Assembly (NCBI GenBank): GCA_947447525.1
Contig: CANFJL010000001.1
Location: 62,001 to 126,000 of the forward strand
Origin: Flavobacteriales bacterium
GTDB lineage: Bacteria > Bacteroidota > Bacteroidia > Flavobacteriales_D > Crocinitomicaceae
Length of the DNA: 64,000 nt
Direction of reading: 5' to 3'
Of this stretch, positions 44,761 to 54,400 are shown piece after piece (the stretch's first letter is position 1; every line of letters starts with the position of its first letter). A program made the translations under genes and the position numbers. Below the pieces are notes generated by a model. It saw nothing but the letters and a program-made list of their open reading frames with translations. It did not search any database and was not told the origin of the DNA.

Positions 44761-47503
44761 TGAAATCATCTTCTTTAGTTTTATTATTATTGAATTTGTA
44801 AGTAAGTTTTACCAAGAAATATCTTGAAATAATTTTGGTGAAATTATCAGTGATGACATTTCCATTTAATTGTCGCTGTACATTAATATTTTGATTTAAA
44901 ATATCATTGGCAGTAAGTGCCAAAATAATATTTCTATTCGATGAAAAGGAGCGACTGATTTCTGCATTAATAATAAATAAGTTTTTATTGTAACCATTGG
45001 CACGCTGAGAATTAATCGAGTAAGTAGCGTCCCATTTTATAATGAAGTTTTGTGGTAAAGTCCATTTAAAGTCAATACTATATTTCTGAGAGGAATAAGG
45101 TGTACTTGAGGCGGATGATAAGGAACTCACTGGACTGTTAAAACTATAGAATTGACTGAAAGTAATTTCTAAAGAATCTAATTTTATCTCAACATCTAAT
45201 CCACCACTAAGCGCTGTGTTTTGGGTAACGTTTGCTTGATTATTTACCAAGTTGGTATATCTATTGTAGGAAGCATTCATATTAGGATTAAACTCTAATT
45301 TTCTGTTTAAAACTGGATATCCACACCCGGCGAAAACATTTGCAAAAATATTTCCATCAACATTGATGGTTTGTGATGTGGTTTGACCAATGGTATTATA
45401 AGTAGTAGAAGTCGCAAAGGCATTGTTTGTTAAACTAGCATTCATTCCAGACCAAATATACCTTCCCGACATGGCTTGCCAGGAGTTAAAATTAAAGCGC
45501 AAGTTGTGTACATAGTTGGGCTTTAAATTAGGATTTCCTTGTTTGATTCTATTTGGGTTGGTATTGTCGGGCACAGGTTGTAAATCGGTAATAGAGGGTT
45601 GACTTGAATTGGTGGTATAATTAAATTCAAGTCTTTTACTCATGCTTGGTTTAAATTGGTAGCTAAATCGAGGAAGTAGATTGGCGATAGATTGATGAAT
45701 TATTGTATCCGTAACTAAGTTGTGATTATCAATATTAATGGACCTCAATCCTAATCCACCCGAAACTCTATGCGCACTCGCCTCATAAATAAGAATAGCC
45801 GTTCCTTTATGCTGAATCCTAGAATTGTCAAATTGGTTGGTTAAATAAAAGACATTTTCTGAATAGTTACCATCTAGTCCTCGGTTAAAAGTCTGTTTGT
45901 CTTGTTTTGATCCTCCAAGTTCAAACAGGTATTCAATCTGTGCTTTCCAATTTTTAGTGATGGGTTCCGTGTAAGTGAGAATTCCATAATGGTTGTAGGT
46001 GGAATTATTGTTTATTTTCTTTTGATCAATAGTAAGGGTATCATTGCTGAAATAAGAATTAGTAGCTAAGTTTCCATCACTTTTATTTGAAACTGTATTC
46101 ACGATATATTTTAATTCAATTTCCCGAACTGGTTTTTTAAATCTTCTTCTCAATGTAGCTTCATTTCTTAAAGTGGTCCCTTTCGAAATATTAGTATTGT
46201 TTATTTGCGTCTCGAAGGTTTGAACCAGATCCTCACCAAGATATTTAGCGACACTATAATTATTGGTATTGGCTGCATCGAGTTGAACACTAGGTTTAAG
46301 TTCAAAATAAGTCAGTGAATCCAGGTTACTGCTTATGTTAGCATTGATGCGATGCGATTGATTGATGGATTGATTGTAGGACGAATCTTTAGTGTAATAA
46401 CTTGAATCAGCCAAGAAATATTGAGACAAGCTACTTTGAGCTGCTTTAAGTCTATTGTCATAATAGGAATAATTCAATCCAACTTTTCCTGTTTTCCCGA
46501 ATCGATCACTATAATACAATCCAGCTTTTAATGTCTGTGGAACACCGCTTGTATTTTTTTGTGAACTTTGATCCCACATGCTCATCCCACTATTATCTCT
46601 TTCGTTTTCTAAGCCGAATTTACTCATGTCTCCCCATCCAAAATTTGATCTTGGTGTGTTGGATCCTAAGGCAAAAACTGATATTTTTTGTTTTTTGTTG
46701 AATTTATTAAAAAGCAATTCGCTCTCATAAAAGCCATTTTTACTGATTAATCCAAGATCAGAAGCGCCAGAAATCTTTCCGAAATATCCTTTTTTCGCAC
46801 TGTCTTTTAATTTTAAGTCCATGACTTGGATTTTCTCGTCTTCTCCTATCTTTCCGTTTTCATTTTTCTTTTCATATACTTGTACTGATGCAATACCTTT
46901 TGCTCCAAGGTTTTTTGTTGCAATGGTTGGGTCTGTACCAAAAAACTCATCTCCATCTACAAGTACTTGGCTAATTTCTCTTCCTTGTGAAGTTATCTTT
47001 CCTTGATCATCAATTTTAATTCCAGGAAGTTTTTTTAATAAGTCTTCAACAACTGCATTTTCAGCAACCTTAAAGGAATCGGCTACATAAACTAATGTAT
47101 CTCCATTATAATATATAGGATTCTTATTGGCATAAATCATCACTTCTTCAAATTCTTTGGTCTTGAATCCCAATCGAATACCCTTTAAATCAAGGGTTGC
47201 GTTAGATGCATTTCCGAAGATGTAAATGGTTCTAGTATCATAACTAGGGTGTTCAATTAAAAGAGAAAAAGTGTCCAATACAAAACCTCCAATTTCGAAG
47301 GTGCCATCATCTTTACTATGGGTGAATTTCAGTAATAGCGAATCTTTAATTCTTACTGCAGTAATACTCGCATTCTTAATGGGGGTGTTTCCACTTGTGT
47401 CATAAATGATTCCATGTAATTGCATCTTTTGTGCAAAAACCTGGGCTGTTGAACCCAGTATCAGGAAGGTGAGAAGTAGCAATAAGAATTTGATTTTTTT
47501 CAT
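44747..47503 (-). CDS. TonB-receptor-like outer-membrane beta-barrel protein (OMP_b-brl_3 type)
   Basis: 918 residues from ATG 47503, chosen for its signal peptide (MKKIKFLLLLLTFLILG...VFA-Q). It has a carboxypeptidase-regulatory-like N-domain (LHGIIYDTSGNTPIKNASI, ~30-110), a plug-like segment (NAVVEDLLKKLPGIKIDDQG, ISQVLVDGDEFFG, ~150-190) and a long barrel rich in aromatic strands ending near KLTYKFNNNK. This is the PF14905-like class of TonB-dependent-receptor relatives that partner with GLPGLI proteins. The substrate is unknown. A lipoprotein gene lies just upstream and GLPGLI overlaps downstream. Confidence 0.88.
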   Translation of the reverse strand: MKKIKFLLLLLTFLILGSTAQVFAQKMQLHGIIYDTSGNTPIKNASITAVRIKDSLLLKFTHSKDDGTFEIGGFVLDTFSLLIEHPSYDTRTIYIFGNASNATLDLKGIRLGFKTKEFEEVMIYANKNPIYYNGDTLVYVADSFKVAENAVVEDLLKKLPGIKIDDQGKITSQGREISQVLVDGDEFFGTDPTIATKNLGAKGIASVQVYEKKNENGKIGEDEKIQVMDLKLKDSAKKGYFGKISGASDLGLISKNGFYESELLFNKFNKKQKISVFALGSNTPRSNFGWGDMSKFGLENERDNSGMSMWDQSSQKNTSGVPQTLKAGLYYSDRFGKTGKVGLNYSYYDNRLKAAQSSLSQYFLADSSYYTKDSSYNQSINQSHRINANISSNLDSLTYFELKPSVQLDAANTNNYSVAKYLGEDLVQTFETQINNTNISKGTTLRNEATLRRRFKKPVREIELKYIVNTVSNKSDGNLATNSYFSNDTLTIDQKKINNNSTYNHYGILTYTEPITKNWKAQIEYLFELGGSKQDKQTFNRGLDGNYSENVFYLTNQFDNSRIQHKGTAILIYEASAHRVSGGLGLRSINIDNHNLVTDTIIHQSIANLLPRFSYQFKPSMSKRLEFNYTTNSSQPSITDLQPVPDNTNPNRIKQGNPNLKPNYVHNLRFNFNSWQAMSGRYIWSGMNASLTNNAFATSTTYNTIGQTTSQTINVDGNIFANVFAGCGYPVLNRKLEFNPNMNASYNRYTNLVNNQANVTQNTALSGGLDVEIKLDSLEITFSQFYSFNSPVSSLSSASSTPYSSQKYSIDFKWTLPQNFIIKWDATYSINSQRANGYNKNLFIINAEISRSFSSNRNIILALTANDILNQNINVQRQLNGNVITDNFTKIISRYFLVKLTYKFNNNKTKEDDFNGWH

Positions 47504-47526
47504 GTTTTGTATGGGTAGAAATTTTA

Positions 47527-48324
47527 TCATTTTTCAGGAACTATTTTTATTTCAAGTAAGCCTTGGTAGGTAAATCCATTGGATTCTTTTACTTCGGTAA
47601 AGCTCACATTTAACAAGGTTTGTAGTGCATTGTCGCCTTTATTTTTTAATTCTTTAATTAACTTATTTTCAGGGTCATAGGCAATCGCAGAATTATAATA
47701 TTTCGTGCCTACAATGATGAATTGTTTCGAAGCAGCATCCATAAAACCTTGTAATCGAGTTGCGTATGGGCCTTTTTGATTTAAAATTTCCATAGCATTC
47801 AAGACGCTAAAGTTCTTTTTTTCAGTACTCGTAAATGGTAATTCTAATAATTTTTCTTCATTGTCACTTTGTCGTTTACAGGAATAAATTACAGCTCCAT
47901 TTTTATCAAAATAAGACTTTGTGTCCATGCAAAAGCTAGTTTTTTCTGAAAAATGAACAAAGTGTCTATTGGCACATATCATTCCTTTGGGTCCAAAGTA
48001 ATAACTTATTGTCTCTGCTTGTCCATTGGGATAGGTAGTTTCTTGCTGCAATTTGATAATGTCTCCATTTTGATTTCCAAATCCAGAGACCTTTTTACTG
48101 ACTCCTAAATCATTTGCATAATTCAAACTACCGAATGCTAAGGGATGTTCAGCTGAATCTAGAAAATTAACAGCTTTATCAAATTTTTCTTGACCATTAA
48201 AAGCGGGAATGTCTTTTTGTGTGGTTGGAATGTCTGTGCTTGGGTCGAGTAGGGTTTCATCTTTGTTGGTACAAGCACTTGACAAAATAACCAATAAAAA
48301 TAATAAATAAGATATTCGACGCAT
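47527..48324 (-). CDS. Lipoprotein of unknown function, first gene of the barrel/GLPGLI operon
   Basis: 265 residues with lipobox LSSAC (C18), followed by TNKDETLLDPS. I recognise no family. The rest is a soluble mixed alpha/beta protein with KISYYFGPKGMICANRHFVHF-like and CMDTKSYFDKNGAVIYSCKR-like strands that suggest a repetitive beta structure (fragments indicative). C and K residues are scattered and there is no clear active site. It ends 23 bases before the barrel gene on the same strand, so the three genes (lipoprotein, barrel, GLPGLI) probably form one operon; a role in the same export or uptake process is inferred. Confidence 0.7.
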   Translation of the reverse strand: MRRISYLLFLLVILSSACTNKDETLLDPSTDIPTTQKDIPAFNGQEKFDKAVNFLDSAEHPLAFGSLNYANDLGVSKKVSGFGNQNGDIIKLQQETTYPNGQAETISYYFGPKGMICANRHFVHFSEKTSFCMDTKSYFDKNGAVIYSCKRQSDNEEKLLELPFTSTEKKNFSVLNAMEILNQKGPYATRLQGFMDAASKQFIIVGTKYYNSAIAYDPENKLIKELKNKGDNALQTLLNVSFTEVKESNGFTYQGLLEIKIVPEK

Positions 48325-48382
48325 ATTTTAATTTTGATAATAAATTTTATTACGGCTTTTGGGCTCTAAAGTTACCCATATT

Positions 48383-48411
48383 TTTGTTTGAATTTTCGTG
48401 CTTTAATTTTG
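48383..48411 (+). promoter_or_regulatory. Candidate promoter in the 219-bp gap upstream of ruvX
   Basis: TTTG (48383-48386), 17 bases, then TAATTTTG (48404-48411) fits the Bacteroidota consensus on the + strand. The predicted start near 48417 is ~127 bases before ruvX, so the transcript would have a long leader, or the promoter may serve something short that I cannot see. No ORF, tRNA or hairpin is evident in the gap. Confidence 0.45.
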
Positions 48412-48531
48412 AGTGTAAAAGTACGCTCACTCATTTGAAAAATCAAGGAATTTATTCTCAATTTAAGTTAACATTTCGTGCGAGATCTATCTTTAATTAC
48501 GTCCTATAATAAGATTGTTTATTCTCTTCCT

Positions 48532-48539
48532 TACCTTTG
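48532..48539 (+). promoter_or_regulatory. -7 promoter element TACCTTTG adjoining the ruvX ATG
   Basis: TACCTTTG is a full TAnnTTTG match and ends four bases (CACA) before the ATG at 48544. The -33 region holds only a TTG at 48515-48517. Transcription should start at about the A of the start codon, giving a leaderless mRNA. Confidence 0.55.
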
Positions 48540-48543
48540 CACA

Positions 48544-48951
48544 ATGACAAAAGCACTTGGAATAGATTTTGGGATGAAAAGAACAGGTCTTGCAATAACT
48601 GATGATCATCGGATCATAGCAAGTCCGCTTACTGCAGTTGCTACGGATGTTCTTATGACTTATCTAATTCAGCTTTTTACTAAAAATAAAATTTCTACCA
48701 TTGTTTTAGGTTTTCCTACTTCAGTTGACGGAACAGATACTCATATTACTGAAAATGTAAGATTATTAAAAGAAGCACTTGAGAAACAATTCGTTGGCAC
48801 CGAGGTGATTTTACAAGACGAACGCTATACTTCTCAAAGAGCCATGCAAGTTATTCATCAAGGGGGAAAAGCCAAGCACAAAAAGGATAAGGGGCTAGTC
48901 GATACTATTAGCGCAACTTTAATTCTACAAGATTACCTTGCTGGTGTGTGA
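48544..48951 (+). CDS. ruvX: RuvX/YqgF-family Holliday-junction resolvase-like nuclease
   Basis: 135 residues from ATG 48544 (MTKALGIDFGMKRTG); an in-frame GTG at 48478 would add 22 residues that fit no family member and would precede the promoter element. The RNase H-like fold shows ALGIDFGMKRTGLAITD, IVLGFPTSVDGTD and LQDERYTSQRAMQ with the catalytic acidic residues. The family acts in pre-16S rRNA processing (YqgF) or recombination intermediates. def follows 44 bases later with its own promoter element. Confidence 0.92.
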   Translation: MTKALGIDFGMKRTGLAITDDHRIIASPLTAVATDVLMTYLIQLFTKNKISTIVLGFPTSVDGTDTHITENVRLLKEALEKQFVGTEVILQDERYTSQRAMQVIHQGGKAKHKKDKGLVDTISATLILQDYLAGV

Positions 48952-48968
48952 TTTTAAATATCTATGCT

Positions 48969-48976
48969 TAATTTTG
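48969..48976 (+). promoter_or_regulatory. -7 promoter element TAATTTTG upstream of def
   Basis: TAATTTTG matches TAnnTTTG and ends 19 bases before the def ATG. The expected -33 position has only TGTG (48947-48950, 18-base spacer), a weak match. It would let def and the following lipoprotein be expressed apart from ruvX. Confidence 0.45.
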
Positions 48977-48995
48977 TCTTTTAAAAAAGTAAACA

Positions 48996-49595
48996 ATGAT
49001 TTTGCCAATTGTCGCTTATGGCGATCCGGTTTTAAAAAAGGTAGCCACTGAAATTGAGGCTAATTATCCCGAATTGACAACCCTAATTGCTAACATGTTT
49101 GAAACCATGTATAAAGCTAAAGGGGTAGGATTAGCTGCTCCACAAATTGGATTAGGTATTCGTTTGTTTATAGTTGATGGAGCTCCTTTTGCTGATGAGG
49201 AAGGGGAAGAGCCTGATCCAAAAGCTGCAGGAATTGAAAATTTTAAAAAGGTAATCATTAATCCAATTATTGAGGAAGAAACAGGTGATATGTGGTCCTT
49301 TCAAGAAGGATGTTTATCTATACCTAAAATTCGTGAAAATGTATACCGTCGCGATACCATATTGCTCACCTATTATGATGAAAATTGGAATTTTCATGAG
49401 GAGAAGTTTGACGGGTATGCTGCACGGATTATTCAACATGAATATGATCATTTGGAAGGGGTGCTGTTTACTGATAAATTAACGCCTCTAAAAAAGAAAT
49501 TGCTTCAAAAAAGATTATCAAATATCTCGATAGGTGCTATTGAGGTAGATTATAAAATGAAATTTAATACGAATAAGAAATCTAAACTATTATGA
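48996..49595 (+). CDS. def: Peptide deformylase
   Basis: 199 residues with all three family motifs: GVGLAAPQIG (~43-52), EGCLSIP (C106) and QHEYDHLEG (H148, E149, H152), which hold the metal. It removes the N-formyl group from new proteins. An insertion of ~12 acidic residues (FADEEGEEPDPK, ~65-76) in the loop after the first motif is typical for Bacteroidota enzymes and explains the length above E. coli (169). It overlaps the following lipoprotein gene by 4 bases. Confidence 0.96.
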   Translation: MILPIVAYGDPVLKKVATEIEANYPELTTLIANMFETMYKAKGVGLAAPQIGLGIRLFIVDGAPFADEEGEEPDPKAAGIENFKKVIINPIIEEETGDMWSFQEGCLSIPKIRENVYRRDTILLTYYDENWNFHEEKFDGYAARIIQHEYDHLEGVLFTDKLTPLKKKLLQKRLSNISIGAIEVDYKMKFNTNKKSKLL

Positions 49596-50155
49596 AACAA
49601 TTAATTTATTACAGCTTTCTTTCTTTAGTGATGTTTTTAGCAGCTTGTAATGCTTCTGATACAGCCAATTCAAAAGATCATGAAGCATTGATAAAATCAA
49701 TAACAGATATGGAGGATTCCATTATGTCTCTTCAACGAGATCCAGCTCAAGCAAATAAAATTCCAAGCTTGACAAATATTGAATTAATAAATCGCTTGGT
49801 AGCATTTTATCACGCGTATCCAAAAGAAGATTATGCTGCAACTTGTTTGATGAAAGTGCATATTAAATATTCTGATTTAAATGCGCACCAGAAGGCACTT
49901 GCTTATGGGGATACTTTACTTAATTCTTTTCCGAAATTTAAGAATCGTGATTTTATTATTGAAAGTATGGCTTCAACTTATGATATAATGATAACTCCTA
50001 GAGATACTGCACAAATTCGAAAATATTACAATCTATTGCTAAAAGAACCTACAATAACACAGGAGAAAAGAAAGGATGTATTGGCGCGTTTAAAGCATAT
50101 AGACATGACATTATTTGAATATATTGACTTTCAATCTGCCCCACTTTCAAGATAG
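49592..50155 (+). CDS. TPR-like lipoprotein of unknown function
   Basis: 187 residues; lipobox FLAAC (C19). The mature part is helical throughout. Pairs of helices with A-x-Y and Y-x-x-L spacing (ELINRLVAFYHAYPKEDYAA, AHQKALAYGDTLLNSFPK) look like two to three degenerate tetratricopeptide repeats. No enzyme motif is present. The ATG overlaps the def stop (ATGA), so it is co-translated with the deformylase. Function unknown; TPR lipoproteins often scaffold envelope complexes. Confidence 0.75.
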   Translation: MKQLIYYSFLSLVMFLAACNASDTANSKDHEALIKSITDMEDSIMSLQRDPAQANKIPSLTNIELINRLVAFYHAYPKEDYAATCLMKVHIKYSDLNAHQKALAYGDTLLNSFPKFKNRDFIIESMASTYDIMITPRDTAQIRKYYNLLLKEPTITQEKRKDVLARLKHIDMTLFEYIDFQSAPLSR

Positions 50156-50214
50156 TATAGAAATTCTTCGCTGTTAATGTTATGTTAATTTTTTTATTGT
50201 CGAAAATTTGAATG

Positions 50215-50222
50215 TACATTTG
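50215..50222 (+). promoter_or_regulatory. -7 promoter element TACATTTG of the DUF1573 gene
   Basis: TACATTTG matches TAnnTTTG and ends 17 bases before the ATG at 50240. A TTG at 50197-50199 with a 15-base spacer is the only -33 candidate, so spacing is short of consensus. Confidence 0.5.
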
Positions 50223-50239
50223 ATAAAAAAAACACAACT

Positions 50240-50683
50240 ATGAAAAAATTATTTTTAAGCTTTAGCTTGTTGTTTGTTGCTTCATTAGCGATGAACACTG
50301 TATCTGCTCAAATTGATAAAGGAGCAAAAATCGAATTCTCTAAAGAAGTTCATGATTATGGAAACATCAAATATGATGGTGATCCTTATTGTTCATTTGA
50401 ATTTAAAAACACGGGTAATGAGCCATTGATTATTTCAAATGCTAAAGGTTCATGTGGATGTACAGTACCTGAGTGGCCGAAAGAACCAATTGCTCCAGGA
50501 GCAAAAGGAGCTATTCGTGTGAAGTATGACACCAAGCGTCCAGGCCCTATCAATAAAAGCGTAACTATTACTTCTAATGCTATCAATAGCCCAGATATGA
50601 TTATTCGTATTAAAGGTGAAGTTGGTCCAGCTCCAGAAGGTGGTGCTCCAGTGAATACATCAGGTGCTCCAACAGGAAACTAA
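50240..50683 (+). CDS. DUF1573 secreted protein
   Basis: 147 residues. The signal peptide (to VSA-Q) precedes a single Ig-like beta-sandwich of the DUF1573 family: VHDYGNIKYDGDPYCSFEFK, GNEPLIISNAKGSCGCTVPEW with the paired cysteines (CGC), IAPGAKGAIRVKYDTK and VTITSNA. The last ~20 residues are a Gly/Pro-rich tail. Such proteins are periplasmic or surface and their function is unknown. It has its own promoter element and a clear terminator, so it is monocistronic. Confidence 0.9.
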   Translation: MKKLFLSFSLLFVASLAMNTVSAQIDKGAKIEFSKEVHDYGNIKYDGDPYCSFEFKNTGNEPLIISNAKGSCGCTVPEWPKEPIAPGAKGAIRVKYDTKRPGPINKSVTITSNAINSPDMIIRIKGEVGPAPEGGAPVNTSGAPTGN

Positions 50684-50702
50684 TCAATATTTAATAATAC
50701 TG

Positions 50703-50730
50703 AAGGTCGTTTGAAAAAACGGCCTTTTTT
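50703..50730. terminator. GNRA-loop terminator after the DUF1573 gene
   Basis: AAGGTCGTTT (50703-50712) pairs with AAACGGCCTT (50717-50726) around a GAAA tetraloop, with one G-T pair; six T follow. It ends where the convergent pseudouridine synthase gene stops (50729). Confidence 0.88.
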
Positions 50731-51406
50731 ATTGCTCAAAAAATTGCCAGATAGGATCTTGTGGTACAGGAGCAATTACCGTAATCGGTTCTTGATTGGT
50801 AGGATGGTTAAAAGACAACTCTCTTGCATGCAAGCAAATCGATCCATCAGGATTAGAACGCTTAGCACCATATTTTAAATCTCCTTTAATAATACATCCA
50901 ATGCTTGACAATTGTGCTCGGATTTGGTGGTGTCTGCCCGTTTCTAAATGTACTTCTAAAAGGTGATAATTATCTGAAGATTTAATCCATCGATACGATA
51001 ATTTTGCTTCCTTAGCACCAAGAGTTTTTGCCGTAGAAATATAACTTTTGTTTTGCTTTTCATTCTTTTTCAAGTAGTGAACAAGTTTACCATTTTTTTC
51101 AGTAGGTAATTTATCTACAATCGCCCAATACACTTTATGCGTATCCTTTTCTCTAAATTGAGCATTCAAGCGTTCTAAACCTTTGCTTGTTTTTGCAAAA
51201 ACTACAGCACCGCTTGTTGGTCGGTCTAATCGGTGAATTACCCCACAGAAAACATTACCCGGCTTGTTGTATTTTTCCTTTAAATATGCTTTTATTGCAT
51301 CCGGAAGTGTTGCGTCTCCCGTCTTATCCCCTTGAACAATTTCTGAGGGCATTTTATTTACCACGATTACATGGTTGTCTTCGTACAGTATATTTTCAGG
51401 CTTCAA
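50729..51406 (-). CDS. RluA-family pseudouridine synthase
   Basis: 225 residues without an S4 domain. The catalytic motif HRLDRPTSG (58-66, D61) and the following VVFAKT, RYWAIVD-like and LETGRHHQIRAQL segments are those of RluA/RluC/RluD enzymes. The short length suits the single-domain RluA-like subset that modifies 23S rRNA or tRNA; the target site cannot be told. The first ~10 residues are read in the end of ccsBA (11-base overlap), so expression is coupled to that gene. Confidence 0.9.
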   Translation of the reverse strand: MKPENILYEDNHVIVVNKMPSEIVQGDKTGDATLPDAIKAYLKEKYNKPGNVFCGVIHRLDRPTSGAVVFAKTSKGLERLNAQFREKDTHKVYWAIVDKLPTEKNGKLVHYLKKNEKQNKSYISTAKTLGAKEAKLSYRWIKSSDNYHLLEVHLETGRHHQIRAQLSSIGCIIKGDLKYGAKRSNPDGSICLHARELSFNHPTNQEPITVIAPVPQDPIWQFFEQ

Positions 51407-54400
51407 GTGGCGCTTTGTTAGAGGAGTTTTTGGAATTGTATATATAGTTCATTATTGCAGCTAAAGCTGTAAATAAAACAAAGAAAATGATCAATAAGGT
51501 AAGCCATAGTGGAAATTTACCCAAGCCATCTCCCTGTGCATAGGAATGTAGTCCGACCAACATGAAATTGACCCCGAAAAAGGTGAATAAGATCGCTGAA
51601 TATCCCCAAAAAGAGACCACATTAAAAACGAATTTACTTTTTAATCCAGGAATGTAGCGCAAATGCAGAATGATCGCATAAACCAATACGGAGACTAATG
51701 CCCAAGTTTCTTTTGGATCCCATCCCCAATATCTTCCCCAAGACTCATTGGCCCAAACACCGCCTAAAAATGTCCCTACGGTTAACATAAAGACTCCAAT
51801 TGTCATGGTCATTTCTGAAATGTAAGTTAATTCTGAAATGTTTCGTGTTACTACTTTACCATTGGTGTCCCCTCTAAAAATATATAGAACAAGGTTCAGT
51901 AAGCCTAAAATACAGGCCAAGCCCAAAAACCCATAACTTCCTGTAATTATTGCAACATGAATCATGAGCCAATATGATTTTAATACAGGTACTAATGGCG
52001 TGATTTGTGGATTTAATAAATTCATTTCACTCACTATGATCATCATTGCCGCTAATATTGCCGTACCTGGTAATACAATTTCGTTCTTTTTAGAAAAAAG
52101 AAAACCTGCAAGCATCGTTACCCATGCAATGAAAATCACCGCTTCATAACCATTACTCCAAGGTGCGTGACCAGAAATATACCATCTCATGCCAAGTCCT
52201 GCACCATGGTAAATAAAGATTAATAATAAGAGGTAGAAAAACGCCTTTCTAATGACAGCAATAGTCTTTGTGATTTTAGATCCAATTTTAAAAAACACAG
52301 ACAAGTAAAAGATAAGTAATAGAAAAATTCCAGAATAAAGATAAACCTTCCAGGTATTCTTAAATATTTCCATCTTGTTATAGCTGATCTCTATCTTCAC
52401 CTTCCCTTCACTTGGCACCACAGCTGCTCCAGCGGTTCTTTGGAATTTTTTGATTTGAATTAGTAAATCTTGTGCTGCGCCATAGGAGCCAGTTTTAGCA
52501 GCCTGATCAATTGCTGAAAGATATTGCAAGGTTTGAGGTGATGAAACGGAATCAACTTTCATCAATTCCATATCCATTGGAATGAACCATTTATTGTTCT
52601 TGTCGCCAGTTTTTGGGATAATTCGCATGTATTGCCAGGTAAAAATCAAATTCATTACCTCGAATCTATCAATCAATATGATTAATTTCTTATCAAATTC
52701 ATCTCTCTTAGATTCTAATTTTTGATGCGCTACCTTATATTCTTTTAGCCATTTAAAATTTCCATCTTTACTTGTTAAATCAATGGTACTAGCGTAAGGC
52801 TCTAATTTCAAACGTTCTCTTAATGCACTTGGGATTGAAATAACTTTTTCATTCATCCAATGGTTAGGATACATGTGCATGCTAATAACTGTCTGAACAG
52901 CATTGTAATCATTGTATGTCTTTCCTCCATGAACTTTTCTCAACAATTCATCACACAAGGAATGAAAAGGCACAATGCGTCCTTCATAGTTTTGGATGAG
53001 AAGGGAAGCGAGTTCTTCGGAATGCTCTTTATTAATAATGCGATAAATAGCATTGGTTTTGCTTTCACTAGTGTGATTATGCTCTTGAGCATAACCAGTA
53101 AAAGACAAGGTGAATAGCGCAATAAATATCCCGATTTTTTCGCGTTGACTTTTTAGAATATTTAATTTGTTATTCAAATCTTTAAATCTTCCTGTTCTGG
53201 AGAAAAGTGACAATACCATTCCAATCCCCATGAGTAAATAACCTAAATAGGTAATATTGGTTCCTAACCAATCATGATTCACACTCAATCTTGTACCTTC
53301 TTCGTTTTCTGGTGTTTGTGGATTGTCTAAGTCGTAGCTAGATTGAAAAAATCGGAACCCACTATAATCTGTAACATTATTCATAAAAACTTTGCGATCG
53401 CTGGTGTAATTCTTTTTCTTATCGATAATTCTAATTTCACTTTCAAATGAGGATGGAGATTCCGATCCAGGATAAGTTTTCAAGGTAAAGCTTTTACATC
53501 CTACAGCGAAGGGTAAAGGCATTCTAATAGCACCATATTCTAATTGCACTAATAGTCCGTCAAAAGAAATTCTTTTCGGTTCAGGAAGCACTCCCATTCC
53601 TCCCTCTAACTGAACTATTTTTGATTTTTTACCATATTTAACTTCAACTGTTAGATAATCAGCACCCTTATTTTTGATTCCAGTTTCATAAAGTGTTTTA
53701 CTTGCATGCTGAATGACCTGTTTTACAACAAATTGCTCTTGACCAGACTGATACAAAGTTCTGGTTTTCAATGGCTCCCATCTGTTTAATGCAACCTGTG
53801 TATAAGCACTATCTGGAATAGCCGCTCCAGTTTGTCTTGCCTTTTGCATCTCTGTCATGGCCAAATAACGCAAGGGAATATTTGTCTTTATTAAAAAATC
53901 CCTGCCGTTTTTTTTAATCTTAACGCCAGACTGATTCAATTCAGCATTGTAGGCAATAGGAATCGATCCGGCCATAAAAATTTCCTTTTCTCCTACATAA
54001 TTGGACTTCATACCACCCACTACGATATCTAAAACAGCACCTTTCTCTTCCTTGTCTATAATAACGGTATCTATTGCTCTACTTTTAAAATCAACATAAT
54101 TGATTTCAATTACCTTATTTCCAAAAGCCATTTCGTGTTCAAAATTATTATTGGCAACTGGCGACATAAAATGAGTGTATACTTCTGTTTGGTCTTTTTT
54201 ACCATCACTTGCATAGACCAATAAATGAGGATCGCCGGTGAGAATATAATCTACAGCAGTACCTTCTCTAATAATCATTTGACCTTCGTAACCATAATAT
54301 CGAGTAATTGCTGCTCCAATCATAATGATTAAAAAGGCAAGGTGAAAACTAAACATTGCTATTTTTTCTTTTTGCCACATGCGATATTTGATAATATTGG

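Noticed and set aside
48478..48543. N-terminal extension of RuvX from GTG 48478
   Set aside because: The extra 22 residues match nothing in the family, whose proteins begin with a short lead into the GIDFG strand, and the TACCTTTG promoter element lies inside this stretch.
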